Assembly: GCF_000813725.1 (NCBI RefSeq)
Contig: NZ_JWLD01000023.1
Location: forward strand, 30,934-94,933
Source of the DNA: Leisingera sp. ANG-Vp
Lineage (GTDB): Bacteria; Pseudomonadota; Alphaproteobacteria; Rhodobacterales; Rhodobacteraceae
Length of the DNA stretch: 64,000 nt
Direction of reading: 5' to 3'
A program made the translations under genes and the position numbers. The notes beneath the pieces were generated by a model. It was given only the letters and a program-made list of their open reading frames with translations. It was not told where the DNA came from and did no database searches. Within the stretch, counting starts at the first letter, position 1. Each line of letters begins with the position of its first letter. Positions 44,022 through 52,680 of the stretch are shown in pieces.

Positions 44022-45056
44022 TCAGAAGCTCGTGATGACGGTCGCGCCGACGGACTGGAACTTGTCCATGTTCATGAGCGCCTCGGGTGCCGCGCCGATG
44101 CTGATCTTGTCGCCAACCAGCCGGGCCGGGTCTAGTTTGCCGCTCTCGACCATATCGAGCATCGCACCATACCGATGCGCTTGCATCCCGTGAGAGCCGA
44201 GCAACTCGATTTCTTGGCCCACAATTTTAGGCATTGGCACGGCGGGGGCCGCGTGATCGCCCAGCATCAGGCCCACCTGAACATGCTTGCCACGCGGGCG
44301 CAGGCAAAGGATCGAATTCGTCATCGTCGCCGGATGCCCAAGCGCATCGAGCGAGACATGCGCACCGCCTTTAGTGATTTCTGCGATCGCGTCGACCACG
44401 TCGCCCTTGCCATCAATTGCCGCGACCGCACCGAGATCCTTGGCCAGCGCCAGTTTTTCCGGGTCCAGATCAACGCCGATTACATTCGCCCCCGCCGCAC
44501 TGGCAATCATCACCGCAGAGAGACCGACGCCACCGCAGCCATGCACGGCAACCCACTGTCCTGCACAGACCTTGCCTTGGTCAATCACCGCACGGAACGA
44601 CGTGGCAAACCGGCATCCCAGGCTGGCGGCAGTGGCGAAATCCATTGCCGCAGGCAAAGCGACCAAGTTCAGGTCAGCCTGATGGATCGGCACGTATTCT
44701 GCAAAGCTGCCCCAATGGGTGAAGCCCGGCTGCTCCTGATGCAGACACACTTGCTGTTGACCAGCATGACATTCGCTGCACGACCCGCAACCGCAGACGA
44801 ACGGCACTGTGACCCGGTCGCCCACGTTCCAGTTCTTCACGTCCTTGCCAACCGCCTCGACCACACCGGCCAGTTCGTGGCCGGGGATGTGCGGAAGCTC
44901 TATGTCACTGTCGTGACCCATCCAACCGTGCCAGTCACTGCGACACACACCGGTGGCTTCGACCTTAAGCACGACACCGTGCGGTTCCGGTGACGGGTCT
45001 GCTACGCGCACGACCTTGGGGGCTTCTTGGAATTTCTCGAACAGGACAGCTTTCAT
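44022..45056 (-). CDS. Zinc-dependent alcohol dehydrogenase
   Basis: A protein of 344 residues: [16 protein letters not shown] (catalytic Cys38), PGHELAGVV, an intact structural zinc site ([17 protein letters not shown]), and [20 protein letters not shown]. It oxidises or reduces an alcohol/aldehyde with NAD(P). ATG 45056. It is divergent from an Lrp/AsnC regulator across a 140-base AT-rich gap, the probable control region. Confidence 0.92.
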   Translation of the reverse strand: MKAVLFEKFQEAPKVVRVADPSPEPHGVVLKVEATGVCRSDWHGWMGHDSDIELPHIPGHELAGVVEAVGKDVKNWNVGDRVTVPFVCGCGSCSECHAGQQQVCLHQEQPGFTHWGSFAEYVPIHQADLNLVALPAAMDFATAASLGCRFATSFRAVIDQGKVCAGQWVAVHGCGGVGLSAVMIASAAGANVIGVDLDPEKLALAKDLGAVAAIDGKGDVVDAIAEITKGGAHVSLDALGHPATMTNSILCLRPRGKHVQVGLMLGDHAAPAVPMPKIVGQEIELLGSHGMQAHRYGAMLDMVESGKLDPARLVGDKISIGAAPEALMNMDKFQSVGATVITSF

Positions 45057-45196
45057 GGCAGGGTCTTTCGATTGTATCGGCTGGTTGAGTGGAAGCTATC
45101 AAACACTGGCGAAATTAGCTTGCTATTCTGCCTCATTTTAGAACTACTTAGAGCAGAAAGACCTCATCACTTGGAATTACTGAGGACATTCTTACC

Positions 45197-45673
45197 TTGC
45201 CCAGCATCGACACAGTCAACGCACAGATTCTTGAACTACTTCAAAGCGACGGGCGCATGACCAACGCCAAGCTAGCTGAGCACCTCAACATGAGCGAAAC
45301 GCCGTGTTGGCGGCGGCTGAAGAAACTGGAAGAGATGGGCATCATCGAGGGTTACCAAGCCCAGCTCAATCGCCGAATGCTGGGGCTCGGCGTCATGGCC
45401 TTCGTTCAACTGAGTTGCTCAGAGCACGATCAAACTGCCACAGCCGAATTCCAACGCATTATCGAAGTTACGCCCAATATCCTCGCCTGCCATAACACCA
45501 CGGGGGAGGACGATTTCTTACTTATCGTGGTCGCTCGCGATCTGGACGACTACAGCGCCTTTGTTGACAGCACCTTGCGGCGCCTGCCTGGTGTGACCAG
45601 CATTCGCTCAAACCTTTCACTTAAGGAAATGAAGGCGTCGAGCAAGCTGCCTGTGCGTGTTTCAGAGCGATGA
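45197..45673 (+). CDS. Lrp/AsnC-family transcriptional regulator
   Basis: A protein of 158 residues. HTH in LLQSDGRMTNAKLAEHLNMS with ETPCWRRLKKLEEMGIIEGY (residues about 14-52), then the ligand-binding RAM domain with CHNTTGEDDFLLIVVARDLD. The start is TTG 45197 (MPSIDTVNAQILELL) with GAGGA 12 bases upstream; no ATG fits the family N-terminus. Divergent from the zinc alcohol dehydrogenase. Confidence 0.88.
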   Translation: MPSIDTVNAQILELLQSDGRMTNAKLAEHLNMSETPCWRRLKKLEEMGIIEGYQAQLNRRMLGLGVMAFVQLSCSEHDQTATAEFQRIIEVTPNILACHNTTGEDDFLLIVVARDLDDYSAFVDSTLRRLPGVTSIRSNLSLKEMKASSKLPVRVSER

Positions 45674-46097
45674 TCAATACGCCATTCCAGCAGCGGACAT
45701 TCGTGCAAATGCATCGAAAGGCATAGTCGCCCCGCACTGTGTAAATTCACCGGCTCCAGATCATCGCAGCCGCAGCGAACGGCAGGAACGGCGGGCCGCG
45801 CCGCGGCATAAAATCTCGGCTGGCTGCATCTAACGGCCGAGTTTGCAAAGGGCACTCCCTGCGCAAAGCGGACACTCAGTGCGGCCAGTCTGCACTTGCA
45901 GCGAATGCCAGCAAGGTCCCGCAGACGGTGAGTTCGGTCATCTCCAGATTTTGGTCGCGCGGTGAATCACCGGGAAGCGGGCTGCGCCTGCAGCAACGTG
46001 AAGGTAGATCGAAGGTCCGTAATGGGCCGCAAAGCATACTGACCTGTTGATACTGCGATACCGCAGCGCATCCGAGGACTGTTTGCCTGGGGCCGCC
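45674..46097. other. Intergenic stretch, no gene seen
   Basis: 424 bases without a supportable frame. A minus-strand frame at 45550-45855 overlaps the Lrp gene and has no family similarity. The GC-rich composition suggests decayed sequence. Confidence 0.4.
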
Positions 46098-47483
46098 TTA
46101 GTTGGGCCAAAGGGCGGTTTGAGGGTGGAACTGCGACCAGGCAAACCAGAATGCCTGATGGCTTCCCAGGTCGGAACCGTTCGCATCAACAGCCTTCACG
46201 CCGCCGGCCTCAAGCTGCAGGCGGACGTTTTCATAGGAAATCCTGCTGCCGCGCTTCAGTGCGGCTATCGCCTTGCTGCGCTGGAAGGCTACAGGTTTGC
46301 CTGAGGCCGTCACAACGCCAATGACATCTTCATGAACCGGCAGGCGCGGGTCGACGTCTCCGACCGGGAAAATCGGGCCATTGGCGTCCCGGCCGTTCCG
46401 GAAGTCAAAGTTGCGGCCAAGCGCCAGCGCCTCCACAAGCACCGTTGTTTCGGGATGTGCCCGTTTCCAGGTTCCCCAGTCCGTCGTTACGACGGAGGCC
46501 TGTTTCAGCTGCAGGTTCCTCTTCGCCAGCGGGCCGGTTACGGCCTTGCCCAGAAATGTATCGAACACTGAGTACGTATTGACGTCATACATGACCTTGT
46601 TGGATCGGATCAGCAGGCCCGAGGTGCGCAGGACCGGACGCTCAATCCCCGCAGGCAGCTGATCCGTGAAATAGGCCTGGGCTGAACCGCACAACGTGCA
46701 GTAGGGAATGCCCAGATCCCGGCCGCCAAGGGTGTCGTTCACCATTTCGCGCACTTCCATGATGCGCCGCGGATAGGCGCGGTATTCACCGTTCACCTCA
46801 ACTCCAAAGACGATGTCGCTGTCTTTCAGCCAAATGGCTTCTTCAGCACTGCTCACCTCGGGATTGTCAGCGGCGGGAATGCAATTGCAGGTGCTGTCTG
46901 TAGTGCCGTAAGCGCGGTCATCGATCATCACGCCGCCCCAGGAGACAAGCCGCCAGTCGATCCCGCCCTCTGCAAAGATCCTGTCCCAGCCGGGAATGAC
47001 GCTGGTGAATATGGCGCGTTTCACGGACAGGTAGTCTGGAGGCGCCGGAATGTCCCATGCAATAAGGTGGTCGGTGATGGCGCCCCAGCTATTGCGTCTG
47101 GGCAGTTTCTTGTCCAGCAGGCTGGAAGCTGATCTGGTCAGAGCCGCGTTGATGCCGGGCTCAGAGACGAAACGGAGCAGATCACTGATGATCCAGACCA
47201 GCCGCGGGTCGCCGGACGCGGTGATTTCCTCCAGCGCCAGGTTTTGATCCGGCCCCCAGGCTTTCTGCTTGAGGCTGTCAACAAAGGCCACCTGAACGGC
47301 GGAACGCAGGCTGCCGGAAAGCGGCCCTGCCGGAGTTGCGGGCGGGGCGCCAAAAGCGTCGATCACATAGTCCGGCAGGACTCGCGCTTCCTGCGCGCTT
47401 GGAACGGCAGACCAGGAAAGAGAGAGCGCAACGAAGGACGCAAGCAAGAAACCGCGGGAAGGAAAGCCGGTTGCGGTAGGCAT
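46098..47483 (-). CDS. Exported DUF3179-domain protein
   Basis: A protein of 461 residues with an N-terminal Sec signal (RGFLLASFVALSLSWSAVPS, cleavage near SAQ). The DUF3179 region (about 235-420) has YPRRIMEVREMVNDTLGGRD and IPYCTLCGSAQAYF with a CxxC pair, SGLLIRSNKVMYD and DVIGVV. The family has no established biochemical role. The protein would be periplasmic. ATG 47483. It stands alone between intergenic stretches. Confidence 0.88.
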   Translation of the reverse strand: MPTATGFPSRGFLLASFVALSLSWSAVPSAQEARVLPDYVIDAFGAPPATPAGPLSGSLRSAVQVAFVDSLKQKAWGPDQNLALEEITASGDPRLVWIISDLLRFVSEPGINAALTRSASSLLDKKLPRRNSWGAITDHLIAWDIPAPPDYLSVKRAIFTSVIPGWDRIFAEGGIDWRLVSWGGVMIDDRAYGTTDSTCNCIPAADNPEVSSAEEAIWLKDSDIVFGVEVNGEYRAYPRRIMEVREMVNDTLGGRDLGIPYCTLCGSAQAYFTDQLPAGIERPVLRTSGLLIRSNKVMYDVNTYSVFDTFLGKAVTGPLAKRNLQLKQASVVTTDWGTWKRAHPETTVLVEALALGRNFDFRNGRDANGPIFPVGDVDPRLPVHEDVIGVVTASGKPVAFQRSKAIAALKRGSRISYENVRLQLEAGGVKAVDANGSDLGSHQAFWFAWSQFHPQTALWPN

Positions 47484-47712
47484 GGGATGGCCTCTCGTGT
47501 GAATGCTGTTTCAATATGCTTACTGGCTGCGGCAGTGACAGCCGGAACGGTGGTCAGATTGCCCCGGCGCAGACGCGGCTAGGTTCGAGGAGGCTAGGCT
47601 CAAACACGCTGTGCGGCCAATCACACCTGCATCAATATTCTGTGGACCGCTGCAGAACGCATTTAATGCGTATGTTCACGGGGGGCGCCATAGAAGCCGC
47701 GTCCCGTGACTT

Positions 47713-48009
47713 TCAGCTCCATTGGGGAAGATCCGGCCCCTGTGGTGTGATCACCTTGGTCCACAGGGCAAAGGTATCGCCCGGCCTTGCTTCAGGAACC
47801 GCAGTATGACCGCGGCACCGGATGCGCAGTCTCTGACGGAAACGCGCGCGGAATGCAGCCATAAGCGCATCGGCCACATCTGGCGGGCTGGTGATCCACA
47901 GGCCTGCCACGTGCGGAGCAACCGCCGCGATCAAGGCTCCCCCGGTCCAGCGATGCATGCGCCGCCCGCGCCGCACAGGCAAGCCAGGCAAGTAACCGCC
48001 CGCAAGCAA
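47713..48009 (-). pseudogene. Fragment of a ferric-reductase-like transmembrane protein
   Basis: A minus-strand frame of 98 codons contains RMHRWTGGALIAAVAPHVAG and LWITSPPDVADAL (about 47865-47960). This resembles one membrane helix with its haem His in roseobacter ferric-reductase-like proteins. Flanking sequence does not continue the family on either side, and the fragment abuts the TRAP permease stop. Probably a remnant; recognition is by memory of that segment only. Confidence 0.45.
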
Positions 48010-48028
48010 AGGCTGTGCGAGCAGGAGC

Positions 48029-50644
48029 CTACACAGCCTCCTGCGGTTCGGACTTCATTTTGCGGCGGCGTTGCAGCACATAAATGCCACCCAGCAACAG
48101 CAGCGCCGGGAAGTAGAAGATTTCCTGCGGCGGACGGTCCGCCTCAACCTCGATCTCCACAACCTCCCAGTCGAAGTCGATCTTCAGCTGCTCGGCCGGC
48201 CCGCCAAAGGTCAGGTTCTCAACAAGATACCTGCCTTCCTCGGCACGGAATTCGATCCCGGCGCCATTGGCCAAACGGGCCTCCCCGCCCTCCCCCGCAG
48301 CGCCAAGCGGCAGCAGGTAACGCGCATCGACCATGTCGCCCTCCAGGCTTTCGCCTGCCAGCCGCACCCGCAGGCTGGCGTTGTCCGGTGCGCCTTCGGC
48401 AAGCGCATAGATCTCCGCGGCCGGGCGGATCTCAAACTCATCCGCCACCTGGTTCAGGAAAAAGTCCGGCCGGAACAGGATGAAAGCACAAAGGATCAGC
48501 GCCGCGCTTTCCCACAGCTTGGACCGGGTCTGGAAATAACCCATGGTGCCCGCCGCAAACAGCAGCATGGCAATCAGCGCGGTGACGAAGACGACCACCG
48601 CCTGCACCGGCCCCACGTCGATCAGCAAGAGATCGGTGTTGAAGATGAACAGGAACGGCAGCAGCGCGGTGCGGATCGAATAAAAGAACGCCTGGAACCC
48701 GGTCTTCAGCGGATCGCCTTTGGAAATCGCGGCGGCAGCAAAGGAGGCCAGCCCCACCGGCGGTGTCACATCAGCCATAATCCCAAAGTAGAAGCAGAAC
48801 ATATGCACCGCCACCAGCGGCACGATCAGCCCGTTCTGTGCCCCCAGCTCAACCACAACCCCGGCCATCAGCGAGGACACAACAATGTAGTTGGCTGTGG
48901 TCGGCAGGCCCATCCCCAGCACAATCGAAATCAGAGCGACGAAGAACAGCATCGCCAGCAGATTGCCGCCCGACAGGAACTCGACAAACTCCGCCATCAC
49001 CTGGCCGATCCCGGTCAGCGTCACGGCGCCGACGATGATGCCCGCCAGCCCCATTGCGGCGGCCAGCCCCACCATATTGCGCGCACCGGTGATCATGCCT
49101 TCCAGCGTCTGGGCAAACCCATGATCAAAGGCCGCGCGCAGGCTGCCGGTGCCGCGGAAGAACGCCTTGAGCGGATCCTGCGTCAGCAGGATCATCAGCA
49201 TAAAGACCGAGGACCAGAAGGCCGACAGACCCGGCGACTTCCGCTCGATCATCAACAGATACATTAGCAGGAAGATCGGCAGCAGGTAATGCAGCCCGGT
49301 CTTCAGGATCACCCGCGCCGGCGGCAGATGCAGCATCGAGTCGATGCTGGTCTCCAGATCCGGCCGCGCCGCGGCATAGCGCACCGCGGCGACATAGGCC
49401 GCCAGCAGCACCGCCACCAGCACCGGGGTTGAGACCGGCCCGATCAGCCCTTCGGTCAGATCCACCAGCAGCCCGGTCAGCCACAGCGTGCCGCCGCCGA
49501 TCACGATCGAGGAGGCGATGATGAAAATCGCGCCCAGCATGAACTTCACCGGATGCATCCGCGAGGTGCCGGTCATGCCCATCTTCAGCGCTTCCAGATG
49601 CACGATATAGACCAGCGCCATGTAAGAGATTGCGGCCGGCACGATGGCGGTTTTCACCACCTCCACATAAGAGATGCCGACGTATTCGGTCATCAGAAAG
49701 GCCACCGCGCCCATCACCGGCGGCGTCAGCACACCGTTGATGGAGGAAGACACTTCAACCGCGCCCGCCTTGGCCGGGCTGAACCCCACCCGCTTCATCA
49801 GCGGAATGGTGAAGGTGCCGGTGGTCACCACATTGGCAATTGCAGATCCCGAAATCAGCCCCGTCGCGGCCGAGGCGATCACCGCCGCCTTGGCCGGCCC
49901 GCCGCGCAAGTGGCCCAGGGCAGAGAACGCCAGCTGCAGAAAGTAATTGCCAGCCCCTGCCTGGTTCAGCAGCGCGCCAAACAGCACAAACAGGAACACA
50001 AACCCCGACGACACGCCAAGTGCGACACCAAACACCCCTTCGGTGGTCAGCATCAGGTGGCTCATCGCCTTGTTGAACGAGGCCCCCTTCCACTGCACCA
50101 TCTCCGGCAGCCCGTCCCAGGAGCCGAAGAACACATAGGCCAGAAAGAAGATCGCCACTCCCATCAGCGGAAAGCCCAGCGACCGGCGCGCGGCTTCCAT
50201 CAGCAGCAGGATGCCGATGCCGGCCATCACCAGATCCGTCGTGCTTGGAATACCTGTGCGCGACGACACCCCGGCGTAATCCCACGCCAGGTACGAGGCA
50301 CTGATGGCACCGGCAATGGCCAGCAGCCAGGTCAGCGCCGGGATCCGGTCCCGCGGGCTGGAACGGAAGGCGGGAAAGGCCACAAAGGCCAGAAACACTG
50401 CAAACCCCAGGTGGATGGCACGGGTCTGGGTGTCGTTCCAGACACCAACCCCCAGAATGAACGGCAGCGGCGAGGCAATCCACAGCTGGTAGATGGACCA
50501 CACCAGCGGCACCGACCACAGCATATTGGCGGAAAACCGGCCCTTCGGCGCGCGCGCTCCGGTATCGGCTTCGGCCACAATGTCCTCCAGTCCAGCGTCA
50601 CTGGTCTGGGGCGATGTCTTTGACGGGGTTGCTGCATCGGTCAC
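48029..50644 (-). CDS. TRAP transporter fused permease (4TM/12TM, TAXI type)
   Basis: A protein of 871 residues fusing the small (DctQ-like) and large (DctM-like) subunits. A cytoplasmic N-terminus (about 1-55) leads to many helices; markers include SGSAIANVVTTGTFTIPLMK and GLPTTANYIVVSSLMAGVV, both typical of TAXI fused permeases. A soluble-looking segment of about 90 residues (about 745-835) precedes the last helix and the KMKSEPQEAV tail. The start is GTG 50644 with GGGAG upstream; the frame to 50698 is longer but unsupported. Works with the TAXI binding protein 84 bases upstream. Confidence 0.93.
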   Translation of the reverse strand: MTDAATPSKTSPQTSDAGLEDIVAEADTGARAPKGRFSANMLWSVPLVWSIYQLWIASPLPFILGVGVWNDTQTRAIHLGFAVFLAFVAFPAFRSSPRDRIPALTWLLAIAGAISASYLAWDYAGVSSRTGIPSTTDLVMAGIGILLLMEAARRSLGFPLMGVAIFFLAYVFFGSWDGLPEMVQWKGASFNKAMSHLMLTTEGVFGVALGVSSGFVFLFVLFGALLNQAGAGNYFLQLAFSALGHLRGGPAKAAVIASAATGLISGSAIANVVTTGTFTIPLMKRVGFSPAKAGAVEVSSSINGVLTPPVMGAVAFLMTEYVGISYVEVVKTAIVPAAISYMALVYIVHLEALKMGMTGTSRMHPVKFMLGAIFIIASSIVIGGGTLWLTGLLVDLTEGLIGPVSTPVLVAVLLAAYVAAVRYAAARPDLETSIDSMLHLPPARVILKTGLHYLLPIFLLMYLLMIERKSPGLSAFWSSVFMLMILLTQDPLKAFFRGTGSLRAAFDHGFAQTLEGMITGARNMVGLAAAMGLAGIIVGAVTLTGIGQVMAEFVEFLSGGNLLAMLFFVALISIVLGMGLPTTANYIVVSSLMAGVVVELGAQNGLIVPLVAVHMFCFYFGIMADVTPPVGLASFAAAAISKGDPLKTGFQAFFYSIRTALLPFLFIFNTDLLLIDVGPVQAVVVFVTALIAMLLFAAGTMGYFQTRSKLWESAALILCAFILFRPDFFLNQVADEFEIRPAAEIYALAEGAPDNASLRVRLAGESLEGDMVDARYLLPLGAAGEGGEARLANGAGIEFRAEEGRYLVENLTFGGPAEQLKIDFDWEVVEIEVEADRPPQEIFYFPALLLLGGIYVLQRRRKMKSEPQEAV

Positions 50645-50728
50645 GGCGGGTCTCTCCCTCTTCGTTGTCTTCCGGGGTGAAACGAACTGCCCCCGCATCC
50701 AGGGCGGGGGCAGTCAAAGGCGCAGGCG

Positions 50729-51697
50729 TTACTTCCAGCCGCGCTCCTGGTAGTACTTCAGAGCGCCCGGGTGGATTTCCGCGGTCAGCCCGTCAGAGAC
50801 CATTTCGGACTCATTCAGATTGGCAAACGCCGGGTGCAGCTTTTTGAAGGCATCGAAGTTCTCGAAGATCGCCTTCACCACCTCATAGACCACCTCGTCC
50901 GAGGCTTCAGCCGAGGTCACGATGGTGGCCTTGGGGCCCCAGGACGGCAGGTCATCGGGGTTGCCCGGATACATGCCGCCGGGAATGGTGGCCGCGGCAT
51001 AGGCGGTGTTCTCGTTCAAGAGCTTCTCGATGCCGGCACCGGCCAGCGGGATGATCTTCACATCGCAGGTCGAGGTCGCTTCCTGGCTCGAACCGTTCGG
51101 CAGGCCCGCGGCCCAGATAGTCGCGTCGATCTTGCCGTCGCACAGCGCCGCCGCCTGTTCGGAGGACTTCAGCTCCGCCGCCAGGGTGAAATCGTCAACC
51201 GACAGGCCTTCGTATTTCATCAGGGTTTCGGCCAGAACGCGGGTGCCCGAGCCGGGGTTGGCGATGTTGACCTTCTTGCCCTTCAGATCGGCGGTGGAGG
51301 CAATCCCGGCATCGGCACGCGCCATCACATGCATCGGCTCCGGATGCACCGAGAACAGCGAGCGCAGGCCGGCGTAAGGGCCGTCTTCGGCAAACTGATC
51401 GGTGCCGTTGATCGATTTCACCTGCACGTCGGACTGGATCACGCCAAAGTCCAGCTCGCCGGAGCGGATGGTGCGTGCGTTGTAGACCGAGCCGCCGGTC
51501 GACTCGACCGAGCAGCGGATGCCGTGTTCCTTGCGGTTCTTGTTAACCAGACGGCAGATTGCGCCGCCGGTGGGGTAGTAGACCCCGGTCACGCCGCCGG
51601 TGCCGATGGTGACAAACTGCTGCTCCGCCGCCGCAGCCGAGCCGCCGCTCAGCGCCAGGGCAATGGCCGCGCCAATGAATTTCGTGGTTTTCGACAT
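50729..51697 (-). CDS. TRAP transporter substrate-binding protein, TAXI family
   Basis: A protein of 322 residues: Sec signal (FIGAAIALALSGGSAAAA), then FVTIGTGGVTGVYYPTGGAI, STGGSVYNARTIRSGELDFG, and VNIANPGSGTRVLAETLM. These are TAXI-family hallmarks; such proteins bind glutamate, 2-oxoglutarate or similar acids where known. GGAGGA precedes ATG 51697. First gene of the importer pair, divergent from the sensor operon across 230 bases. Confidence 0.94.
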   Translation of the reverse strand: MSKTTKFIGAAIALALSGGSAAAAEQQFVTIGTGGVTGVYYPTGGAICRLVNKNRKEHGIRCSVESTGGSVYNARTIRSGELDFGVIQSDVQVKSINGTDQFAEDGPYAGLRSLFSVHPEPMHVMARADAGIASTADLKGKKVNIANPGSGTRVLAETLMKYEGLSVDDFTLAAELKSSEQAAALCDGKIDATIWAAGLPNGSSQEATSTCDVKIIPLAGAGIEKLLNENTAYAAATIPGGMYPGNPDDLPSWGPKATIVTSAEASDEVVYEVVKAIFENFDAFKKLHPAFANLNESEMVSDGLTAEIHPGALKYYQERGWK

Positions 51698-51927
51698 GTT
51701 TTCCTCCGTGTCTGCTTGATCCAACCGGTTGTCTGAGGCACTCCGCACAGGCGCCGCAGTCTCCGGTTTGCTGGCCGCATTGGGGTAGCAGCGCCGGGGC
51801 CGCCTGCGTGAGAGACGAAAAAATTCCGCTGCCAGCGTAATTTTTCTGCCGTCCCCTGCGCCTTGCCGCACCGGAAGGGCCGCGCGTAGAGTTGCGGTGC
51901 AACTGGAATGAAAGGCTGTCCCGGACC

Positions 51928-52680
51928 ATGACCCGGCTACTCTCCGCCCTCCTGCTGGCCTGTGTTACGGTGCTGGCCGCCCTGCGGCCCGCAAGCACGG
52001 CTGCCGAAACCTGGGTGATGGGCGCGATGGAGGATTTTGCGCCTTTCAACTACATGGACAATGGCACTTTCACCGGTATCGACGTCCAGATCATGGACGA
52101 GGCCGCCGCCCTGATCGGCGTCACGCTGGACCACCGCCCGGTGCCCTGGAAACGGATGCTTCTGGATTTTGAGGGCGGCAAGTTCGACGGGGTGTTCCAG
52201 CTCACCCCGACCACTGCACGCTTTGAAAAATGGCACCTGACCGGCCCGCTGCGCACCACCCGCTCAGTCTACGTGACCCGGGCCGACAGCCCGCTGCAAG
52301 ATATCCGCTCGCCTGCGGAACTGGACGGGATGGTGGTCGGCCTGGTTGCGGGCTTCACCTATGAGGAAAGCTTTGACAGCAACCCGGCCATCCGGCGCGA
52401 GATGTCGCAGGACGATTTCAACAACATCCGCAAACTGCTCTTGGGCCGCTCGGACGTGATTGTCGGCGGCCATGCCACCCTCGCCTATACCGCCCGGCAG
52501 CTGAACGCCTGGGACAAGCTGCGGGTGCTGCCGACCCCGCTGGTGGAACTGGGCCGCTACGCCGCCTTCCCGCGCACAGCCGAGGGCGCCGCAAAGGCTA
52601 GGCGCCTGCAGCAGGCCCTGGATGAAATGCACGCAAGCGGCCGCATCCAGGAGATCATGCACTCTGCGCTGAACCGATGA
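51928..52680 (+). CDS. Periplasmic solute-binding protein, SBP_bac_3 type, probable sensor partner
   Basis: A protein of 250 residues with a Sec signal ([20 protein letters not shown]). The mature domain has [40 protein letters not shown] and [16 protein letters not shown], as in family-3 amino-acid-type binding proteins. It has no cognate ABC genes; instead it overlaps the hybrid kinase by ATGA. It therefore most likely feeds ligand information to the kinase's periplasmic domain (inference). ATG 51928 by signal-peptide position. Confidence 0.9.
   Translation: MTRLLSALLLACVTVLAALRPASTAAETWVMGAMEDFAPFNYMDNGTFTGIDVQIMDEAAALIGVTLDHRPVPWKRMLLDFEGGKFDGVFQLTPTTARFEKWHLTGPLRTTRSVYVTRADSPLQDIRSPAELDGMVVGLVAGFTYEESFDSNPAIRREMSQDDFNNIRKLLLGRSDVIVGGHATLAYTARQLNAWDKLRVLPTPLVELGRYAAFPRTAEGAAKARRLQQALDEMHASGRIQEIMHSALNR

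Noticed and set aside
45550..45855. Minus-strand frame over the Lrp gene 3' end
   Set aside because: It overlaps a well-supported gene antisense and has no recognisable domain or ribosome site.
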